The position numbers and the translations under genes are program-made. Shown one piece after another: positions 13,230 to 17,821 of a stretch of DNA of 17,821 bases (position 1 is its first letter; each line of letters starts with the position of its first letter). Source of the stretch: Fusobacterium sp. (GTDB lineage: Bacteria; Fusobacteriota; Fusobacteriia; Fusobacteriales; Fusobacteriaceae); contig JAGYHM010000011.1 of the NCBI GenBank assembly GCA_018457305.1, positions 1 to 17,821 on the forward strand. The letters run 5' to 3'. The notes under the pieces were generated by a model. It saw only the letters and a list, made by a program, of their open reading frames with translations. It was not told the DNA's origin and did no database searches.

Positions 13230-13865
13230 ATGATAAAAATAAAATATAATAAAACAGCTTTCTTTTTACTATTGTTTTGGAGCATAGGTGTAAATGCACA
13301 GGTAGTATTTTTACACGGTTATGGAAGTAATGAAAATCAACTTAAAGCAATAGGGAACAAAATTTCAGAAGAAAAAATATTTCTTAATGCTCCTTTTGAA
13401 ATTGTAGAGAATCTATATAAATGGTTCGAAATAGATTTTGGTAATGATACGATGATTGATAATGAAAAAGAGTATCGAAAATCTATTTTAGAAGTTGAAA
13501 AAAAATTAGTTGATTTAAAAGAACCTATTTTAGTAGGGTACTCACAAGGAGGTTTTATAGCAGGTTCTATTTGCTTAAAGAATCAAAAATTTAATCGCTT
13601 AATTCTTTTAAACTCTTATTTGAATACTTCTTACATATCCAAGTTAAGAGAAAATTTTTCTAAATTGGAAGTATTACTAATTTATGATGAAAATGATTTT
13701 TTAATCACAAAGGAACGATTTAATCATACAATTGAAATACTGGAGAAGTTGAAAATTAAATATATCGTGGTTAAACATAAAAATTACCACAAGTACACAC
13801 ATAATGAGGAGAATATAATTGTAAATCAAATAAAAAAATGGAAAAAGAAAAATTTATTGAATTAA
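13230..13865 (+). CDS. Alpha/beta hydrolase with signal peptide
   Basis: A 211-residue esterase-like protein. Residues 1-23 are a signal peptide (basic start, FFLLLFW core, VNA before Gln24). The enzyme part starts at once with VVFLHGYGSN (25-34), the first strand and oxyanion HG loop. GYSQGG (103-108) holds the nucleophile Ser105. YDENDFL (152-158) gives the acid, and His191 in KYTH is the likely catalytic histidine. This is the phospholipase/carboxylesterase (Abhydrolase_2) pattern. The signal peptide joins directly to the first core strand, leaving no mature N-terminus before the fold, which is unusual. The next gene starts inside its last codons, giving a three-gene envelope operon. The substrate is unknown. 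Confidence 0.8.
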   Translation: MIKIKYNKTAFFLLLFWSIGVNAQVVFLHGYGSNENQLKAIGNKISEEKIFLNAPFEIVENLYKWFEIDFGNDTMIDNEKEYRKSILEVEKKLVDLKEPILVGYSQGGFIAGSICLKNQKFNRLILLNSYLNTSYISKLRENFSKLEVLLIYDENDFLITKERFNHTIEILEKLKIKYIVVKHKNYHKYTHNEENIIVNQIKKWKKKNLLN

Positions 13866-14305
13866 AAATAGCAAAAGTTTACGCTATCTATAAACAAGGC
13901 TTTTTTGTGTTCTTGTTTATTTTAGGAATTTTAGCAATTCCTTTTATTGGAAAATATGCGTTCGTAGAATTAATTATTATGCCCATTTTACTAATTAAAA
14001 TTCTTTATGGATACTTCTATTACAGATTACAAAATATTAAAATTTTTGAGGATAAAATGCTTATTAAAACAGGTGTCTTTTCTGTGAATAATGATTATTT
14101 GGAACTATATAGAGTGAAAGATTATGAGGTGTTTCAGAGCTTTTTTATGAGAGTTTTTAATTTAATGGCTTTTACATTACATACTTCCGATAAAACTACG
14201 CCAATCATTCATATTAGAGGTATTAAAAAATCTAATATAGTCGATATTATAAGAAATAATGTGGAACGACAAAGAAAATTAAAAGGAGTTAGAGAATTTG
14301 ATTAA
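13838..14305 (+). CDS. bPH2 (PH-domain) membrane protein
   Basis: A 155-residue protein with two hydrophobic segments (about 20-38 and 42-62) forming a membrane hairpin, followed by a bacterial PH-like domain (bPH2, formerly DUF304) in the cytoplasm. The blocks YRLQNIKIFEDKMLIKTGVF (62-81), LELYRVKDYEVFQSFF (88-103) and TPIIHIRGI (121-129) are typical of that family. The gene overlaps the hydrolase by 28 bp in another frame; the next internal Met is far inside the membrane part, so this start is favoured. It may anchor or scaffold a membrane complex; no activity can be given. Confidence 0.8.
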   Translation: MEKEKFIELKIAKVYAIYKQGFFVFLFILGILAIPFIGKYAFVELIIMPILLIKILYGYFYYRLQNIKIFEDKMLIKTGVFSVNNDYLELYRVKDYEVFQSFFMRVFNLMAFTLHTSDKTTPIIHIRGIKKSNIVDIIRNNVERQRKLKGVREFD

Positions 14306-14315
14306 TATTTTAGCA

Positions 14316-14708
14316 ATGAAAAAAATAGTATTTATATTATTCTTATTTTGGAATTTTGGCGTGGTTGCTCAAAATAACCCTAAATTGGAAATTGAAAAAT
14401 TAAAAAAAGAAATAACTTCTATAAATAAACGGATAGAAAAAATTATACAGGATAATCCAGAATTAAAAGATTCCATAAGTAAAAATAAAAAATTGGATTT
14501 GTTTAATGAGGAACTTCTCGATAAAAAAATAGACCAACTTCTTTATTTTTTAAAAGAAAATGATATTGATAGAATAGAAAAATTATTTCAAAAATTACAA
14601 AATTCAGAAAGGACAAAAAAGTTGTCGGATTTTATTTTGTTTGAAATGAATAAGGCAAAAAATAAACTGCATAGAGAAATTGAAAAAATGCCTAAACGAA
14701 GTAAATAA
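14316..14708 (+). CDS. Secreted coiled-coil protein
   Basis: A 130-residue protein starting MKKIVFILFLFWNF; the frame is open from a TTG at 14298, but the ATG at 14316 begins a proper signal peptide ending VVAQ. The mature part is almost entirely helical and highly charged with long heptad-like stretches (LEIEKLKKEITSINKRIEKI and later KLFQKLQNSERTKKL), so an extended coiled coil in the periplasm is likely. The signal peptide resembles that of the hydrolase two genes upstream in core and cleavage region. No function is known; the operon suggests a joint envelope role. Confidence 0.7.
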   Translation: MKKIVFILFLFWNFGVVAQNNPKLEIEKLKKEITSINKRIEKIIQDNPELKDSISKNKKLDLFNEELLDKKIDQLLYFLKENDIDRIEKLFQKLQNSERTKKLSDFILFEMNKAKNKLHREIEKMPKRSK

Positions 14709-14746
14709 TATATCATAATCGTTATAGCAGAATAGGTTTTATAGAG

Positions 14747-14793
14747 TTTTTTTAGGGTGCTAATGTTATCGTTCAAAATGCTAAAAAAACCTT
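14747..14793 (+). repeat. 33-bp conserved hairpin-loop element, copy C, possible terminator
   Basis: Positions 14761-14793 match element A at 30 of 33 bases. TTTTTTTAG (14747-14755) pairs with CTAAAAAAA (14781-14789), closing a 25-base loop; a T run follows, so it can terminate the envelope operon. The loop is conserved beyond what a terminator needs. Confidence 0.75.
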
Positions 14794-14799
14794 TTTTAG

Positions 14800-14927
14800 T
14801 TAAGTTGCAAGATGTGTTTTTGTTCTACGAAAAAAAACGAAATCTTGTTTTTATTTATCAATAAAAAGAGAGGAAAAATCTTCGCAACTCGATTTTTGGG
14901 AAACCATTTTTATATAAAAATAGTTTT
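14800..14927 (+). other. Inverted repeats upstream of mobC, possible origin of transfer
   Basis: CAAGAT (14808-14813) pairs with ATCTTG (14842-14847). Alternatively GTTGCAAGAT (14804-14813) pairs with ATCTTCGCAAC (14878-14888, one extra base). Nested inverted repeats just before a MobC-type gene are what an oriT looks like, but no nic consensus was recognised and no relaxase is present to support it. Confidence 0.35.
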
Positions 14928-15437
14928 ATGAATAAGAAGAAATATACAGAAGAACAGATAAAAAATATTTTAGCACAGGAAAATAAAAAAGGAGATATTG
15001 CTAAAATATGTAAAGAATATGATATTCATATTTCCACATTTTATCGTTGGAAGAATATTTATTCTGAGAGTAATGATAATAGAAATTTTTCGGCAAGATT
15101 TAGAATGTCTCAAAAAGAATATGACCTTTTTAAAAAGAGATGTAAAGAGTTGGGTTATGAAAATAATCATAGTGCCTTTATCCGAAAAATAATCTTTGAT
15201 AAAGCTATTTTAGTAATAGACCCAAAGAAAATGTTTCACGAATTAAATTCTTTAAGAGCAGAACTTAACAAAATAGGTTCTAATCTGAACCAGGTGGCAC
15301 ATTATGCTAATTTTTTAAATAATCAGAAGTATTTAGAGGATAAACCTTTAAAGGAGTTTCAAAAAGTAGCATTTGATTTGAAGAAAAAAGAAATTGAAAT
15401 TGTCGAATTAATGAAAAAGTTATTTGCAAAAATTTAA
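14928..15437 (+). CDS. mobC: MobC-like relaxosome protein with N-terminal transposase-type HTH
   Basis: A 169-residue protein with two parts. Residues 5-47 (YTEEQIKNILAQENKKGDIA and onward to STFYRWKNIY) are a helix-turn-helix of the IS3-family OrfA type (HTH_Tnp_1/8). Residues 56-92 (ARFRMSQKEYDLFKKRCKEL and onward) form the ribbon-helix-helix of MobC accessory proteins. Residues 105-128 contain ELNKIGSNLNQVAHYAN, the family's hallmark. MobC helps a relaxase open the origin of transfer. The HTH fusion is not a standard arrangement known to me and may add DNA specificity. No relaxase gene follows; a toxin-antitoxin-like pair does. Confidence 0.82.
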   Translation: MNKKKYTEEQIKNILAQENKKGDIAKICKEYDIHISTFYRWKNIYSESNDNRNFSARFRMSQKEYDLFKKRCKELGYENNHSAFIRKIIFDKAILVIDPKKMFHELNSLRAELNKIGSNLNQVAHYANFLNNQKYLEDKPLKEFQKVAFDLKKKEIEIVELMKKLFAKI

Positions 15438-15528
15438 AATTTTCATATCTTCGTAAAAATTTTGCAAAACATTTATGTTTTTAACTTTTGTTTGCAAGTT
15501 ATAAAATATAAATAAGTTTAAAATCAAA

Positions 15529-15837
15529 ATGAGAAAAGTAATTAAAATAAGAAAAGCAATAGAAGTATTCAAGGAAGTTTATTTTTGGGATTGTGCCAAA
15601 GATAAAATTGATTTGTTTGATGATGCTGAATTTGTTATTGAAAGGGTGTTTTCTCAGTCGCTTAATAAACAAAGGGAAATTGATTTAGAAAAAGTAATAG
15701 AAATTTATCCTATTGACCTTATTAGGCAAGTGGCAAAAAATAGTACTCAAATTTTTGGTAATAAAAGAATAGAACAAATATCTGAAAGAATTGGGATTAG
15801 ACCAGAAGAAATCAATACTTACGCATTAGCGTTTTAA
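15529..15837 (+). CDS. DUF6922-like protein, probable antitoxin of AbiEii-type pair
   Basis: A 102-residue protein. VYFWDCAKDKIDLFDDAEFVIERVFSQSL (about 17-45, quoted in part: FWDCAKDKIDLFDDAEFVIE), then the ELI-type motif DLIRQVAKNSTQIFG, has the pattern of DUF6922, small proteins usually encoded directly before a nucleotidyltransferase in Bacteroidota. Its stop is 2 bp before the next start. By analogy with AbiEi/AbiEii it would be the antitoxin, although it lacks the AbiEi winged helix. The upstream 90 bp are AT-rich with only weak promoter matches. Confidence 0.7.
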   Translation: MRKVIKIRKAIEVFKEVYFWDCAKDKIDLFDDAEFVIERVFSQSLNKQREIDLEKVIEIYPIDLIRQVAKNSTQIFGNKRIEQISERIGIRPEEINTYALAF

Positions 15838-15839
15838 TA

Positions 15840-16625
15840 ATGAAAGCAGTATCTACAAATATGATAGAATCCATTAAGGATTTAATGGAGATGAAAAGTT
15901 TGAAAGACTTTGCTCTTGGAGGAGGAACAAATCTTGCTATTAAGTATTCTTATCGAGTTTCTACAGATATAGATTTATTTTCAAGTGATATTGTTGGATT
16001 ATCTCAAATGAAGTCAATAGAACAGGAATTAAAAGAGAAGTTTAACGACAATATTGAAATAGAGATTGAGAATCCTCACTCTGAAAATCTTTCTTTTATT
16101 AGAGCTAGTATGATTAATAATGAAAGTGTTATTAAGGTAGATATTATTCAGAATATAAAATTTAAAAATCCAATAGAAACAATTGACGGAATTAGGTTAA
16201 TTAATGATTTAGATATAGGAGCATTAAAACTTTTGTCTTTTGCAGACAGAGGAACTAGAAAGGATTTGTATGATTTATATTTTTTGCAAAAAAAATATGG
16301 TCTTGAAAAATTATATGATAAGTTACAATTAAGAAATCAAACTATTGATATTACCCAAAAAGAGAATCAGAATATATTTAATGTAGCTACTTTTAAGCCT
16401 AAAGAATTTTTAGATAAATCTTTGACTTCATTAGGAAATTTTAATAAATCTAAGGATTTAAAACAGCCAGAAAATAGGGTAGTTCTAGTGGGAGATAATA
16501 TGAATTTAGCATTTCCCATTATAAAAGAACGGTGGCTTGATAAGGTAAAAGAGTTAGCCGATAGAAAAGGATTGGCATTTGAAGAAACTCCAAATATTAG
16601 AAGAAATAAAGGGTTTAGTTGGTAA
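15840..16625 (+). CDS. AbiEii/AbiGii-type nucleotidyltransferase toxin
   Basis: A 261-residue member of the AbiEii/AbiGii nucleotidyltransferase family, known as phage-defence or type IV-like toxins. ALGGGTNLAIKY (25-36) holds the GG-T loop. TDIDLFS (42-48) gives the metal-binding D43 and D45, and IKVDII (98-103) provides the third acid Asp101. LLSFADRGTRKDLYDLYFL (131-149) is the conserved Lys/Asp segment of the family. All catalytic positions are intact. It follows the DUF6922-like gene by 2 bp, and the stop codon lies in the loop of a strong terminator, so the operon is bicistronic. Confidence 0.88.
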   Translation: MKAVSTNMIESIKDLMEMKSLKDFALGGGTNLAIKYSYRVSTDIDLFSSDIVGLSQMKSIEQELKEKFNDNIEIEIENPHSENLSFIRASMINNESVIKVDIIQNIKFKNPIETIDGIRLINDLDIGALKLLSFADRGTRKDLYDLYFLQKKYGLEKLYDKLQLRNQTIDITQKENQNIFNVATFKPKEFLDKSLTSLGNFNKSKDLKQPENRVVLVGDNMNLAFPIIKERWLDKVKELADRKGLAFEETPNIRRNKGFSW

Positions 16626-16649
16626 TTACTAAACCCTCTTTTTATTTTT
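16610..16649 (+). terminator. Strong terminator of the AbiEii-type operon
   Basis: AGGGTTTAGT (16610-16619) pairs perfectly with ACTAAACCCT (16628-16637), loop TGGTAATT, followed by CTTTTTATTTTT. The stem begins within the last codons and the stop TAA is in the loop. Confidence 0.92.
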
Positions 16650-16680
16650 AATTTACAAGTTATATAATTTATATAATATA

Positions 16681-17151
16681 TTATTTAGGATTCTTTTTTG
16701 TGAAAGAAAATTGAAAGTTTCCTTTTCTGTGAGATTTATCCAATGTATAAGATTCTTTAAATATTTCTTTGCCCTCTCTTTTAACAATGAGAGAAATATT
16801 TACTTTAACTGTTGAGTCATTTTCATATTCTCTATCGATTTCTATAAGAGAACTAACAGCAATTATTTTTGTTTTATTTATATAATACTTAAATGTTCCT
16901 TTGCGATTTTCTAAATCGATAGAGGGGGCAAATCCTAAATTTTTGTTGCTGTTTTTTTCGTAAAAATTAGCTTGGGAATCACTTACAAAAATTAAAGAAT
17001 CAAGATTCAATTTTTCAGTATCTCCAGATTGTTTGAAAATAATTTCAAAATCAGTTTTTTCTAGGTTGTCTTTAAACTTAGGTTCATCATTGTTTTTAGA
17101 ACAAGAAAACAATACCACGAGCGTAAATAATGAATAAATGATTTTTTTCAT
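16681..17151 (-). CDS. Lipoprotein of unknown function
   Basis: A 156-residue protein with a lipoprotein signal (KKIIYSLFTLVVLFSC, lipid-modified Cys17). The residues after Cys (SKNNDE) are polar and acidic, as in Bacteroidota lipoproteins exported to the cell surface. The mature part alternates strands with KVNISLIVKREGKEI and a final FSFTKKN, suggesting a small beta sandwich. It begins 2 bp after the stop of the Toprim-like gene, so it is the last gene of a minus-strand operon. It may act in surface exclusion or mating contact; that is only suggested by the context. Confidence 0.75.
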   Translation of the reverse strand: MKKIIYSLFTLVVLFSCSKNNDEPKFKDNLEKTDFEIIFKQSGDTEKLNLDSLIFVSDSQANFYEKNSNKNLGFAPSIDLENRKGTFKYYINKTKIIAVSSLIEIDREYENDSTVKVNISLIVKREGKEIFKESYTLDKSHRKGNFQFSFTKKNPK

Positions 17152-17153
17152 AA

Positions 17154-17657
17154 CTAAATTGTTTTTAATATTAAACTTTCTTTTTTTATTAATTCTTGTA
17201 AATTGTTTTTTAGTAAAAATTTATGAGCTTCAAATATAACTATAATTTTAGAAAATAAATAATTTTCTTTGATAAAATCTATAACTTTTTTATTGATTGT
17301 AAAAGCACAATAAAGTAAAATACTTTTTTGTTTTAAATGATAAATGTTGTTTAAGTAATACTTTATCAGAATTAGAGGACTAATTCCGATAATAATAATA
17401 TCATAATAAAAAGTATAATTAATGCTAAATTTCCAATAACTCCCTTTTTCAGCTCCCTCTTTTCTTTGAAAATTTTTATGGAATAGATAGTATCCATTAA
17501 AATCAGTATCGCTATTGCTACAAAGAGGTGTACAATATACCTTTGAATTATTGTACATAGTGCTAAATAGAACTTCTTCAAAAATTGATATATTCTTATT
17601 ATTGAAATATTGTTCTAAAAAACAGAGGTCGCCTTTGCTAAGATTTTTGGGAATCAT
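17154..17657 (-). CDS. Degenerate Toprim/DUF3991-like protein
   Basis: A 167-residue protein. The order KVYCTPLCSNSD, FNGYYLFHKNF, GAEKGSYWKF, then IIIGISPLILIKYYL (87-101) and IDFIKENYLFSKIIVIFEAHKF (126-147, shown in part: KIIVIFEAHKF) follows the layout of DUF3991 plus Toprim domains of plasmid primase-like proteins. The catalytic glutamate of the T-E-S-P segment is replaced (G-I-S-P), and the D-x-D pair is replaced by EAH, so primase or topoisomerase activity is not expected. It starts 4 bp after the DUF3945-like gene. The assignment is by fold pattern only; an unrelated unknown protein remains possible. Confidence 0.45.
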   Translation of the reverse strand: MIPKNLSKGDLCFLEQYFNNKNISIFEEVLFSTMYNNSKVYCTPLCSNSDTDFNGYYLFHKNFQRKEGAEKGSYWKFSINYTFYYDIIIIGISPLILIKYYLNNIYHLKQKSILLYCAFTINKKVIDFIKENYLFSKIIVIFEAHKFLLKNNLQELIKKESLILKTI

Positions 17658-17661
17658 TTTA

Positions 17662-17821
17662 TTATCTTTTCATTCCTATTTTTTGAGAAATGGATTTTTC
17701 CTTTTTGATAGATACTTTGTTACTTTTTCCAAAATCTAACTTTACCGAACGCTTAGCGTTCTTGTTGCCTACCTTAATTGATTTACCTTTTTTTAAATCT
17801 GATTTCTGCTCCTCTGTTAAT
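17662..17821 (-). CDS. C-terminal end of a DUF3945-like protein (cut by window end)
   Basis: Reading in from the window edge, 52 codons end at a TAA at 17662-17664. The peptide begins LTEEQKSDLKKGKSIKVG, which matches the opening of DUF3945 repeats (L-T/S-E-E-Q-K...L-x-x-G-K) found in Bacteroidota conjugative-element proteins. The following KNAKRSVKLDFGKSNKV agrees loosely, and the tail is very basic. The N-terminal part lies outside the window. It is the first visible gene of the minus-strand operon with the Toprim-like and lipoprotein genes. Confidence 0.55.
   Translation of the reverse strand, partial: LTEEQKSDLKKGKSIKVGNKNAKRSVKLDFGKSNKVSIKKEKSISQKIGMKR

Noticed and set aside
16640..16665. 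Minus-strand sequence like the upstream half of the common promoter family (ATAACTTG and A-rich spacer) facing the AbiEii-type gene.
   Set aside because: There is no TAnnTTTG at the right distance, so only a remnant or chance similarity can be claimed.

Overview
The window is a low-GC stretch with the features of a mobilizable plasmid from the Bacteroidota, most likely a flavobacterium. The evidence is the promoter type (a TTG box and TAnnTTTG about 20 bp apart, with few purine-rich ribosome sites), the very AT-rich codon use, a Bacteroidota-style RepB/Rep_3 initiator, ParA, iterons, a MobC-like protein and a typical lipoprotein. No rRNA, tRNA, complete insertion sequence or CRISPR array was seen. 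The window opens inside a leader identical to one at 11517-11568 and closes inside a minus-strand gene, so both ends are cut through functional units.

Layout. (1) 1-841: an N6-type DNA methylase-like gene behind a 52-bp leader. (2) 908-3043, minus strand: a small antitoxin-like gene and zeta toxin gene, then a DUF4177-like/alpha-CTD-like protein translationally coupled to a serine resolvase. (3) 3116-4079: twelve 20-bp iterons (one truncated) plus one distant copy, an AT-rich tract, and a candidate minus-strand small RNA with its own promoter and terminator. (4) 4080-5790: parA and two downstream genes of unknown family. (5) 5789-6664 and 10651-11524: two nearly identical 875-bp non-coding direct repeats. 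They bracket a segment with a RelE-type toxin-antitoxin pair, the overlapping rep gene and seven small unknown genes. (6) 11440-13146: two more genes behind the same promoter-leader cassette (a conserved phage/plasmid family and an LPD29-like protein), then a tail-less SSB. (7) 13230-14708: a probable envelope operon (hydrolase with signal peptide, bPH2 membrane protein, secreted coiled coil). (8) 14928-16625: an HTH-MobC fusion and a DUF6922-like/AbiEii-type pair. (9) 16681-17821, minus strand: a DUF3945-like gene (cut), a degenerate Toprim-like protein and a lipoprotein.

How the parts fit. Replication rests on Rep plus the iterons, which lie 3.4 kb apart. Maintenance rests on ParA, the resolvase and three toxin-antitoxin-like pairs. 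Transfer is hinted at by MobC and by the set methylase-like, LPD29-like and SSB, which resembles the leading region of conjugative plasmids. No relaxase is present in this window.

The most unusual signals are the leader shared by three unrelated genes, the large structured non-coding repeats around the rep segment, the candidate small RNA between iterons and parA, and a 33-bp hairpin-loop element in three places. Family assignments come from reading the translations by eye; no database search was possible.
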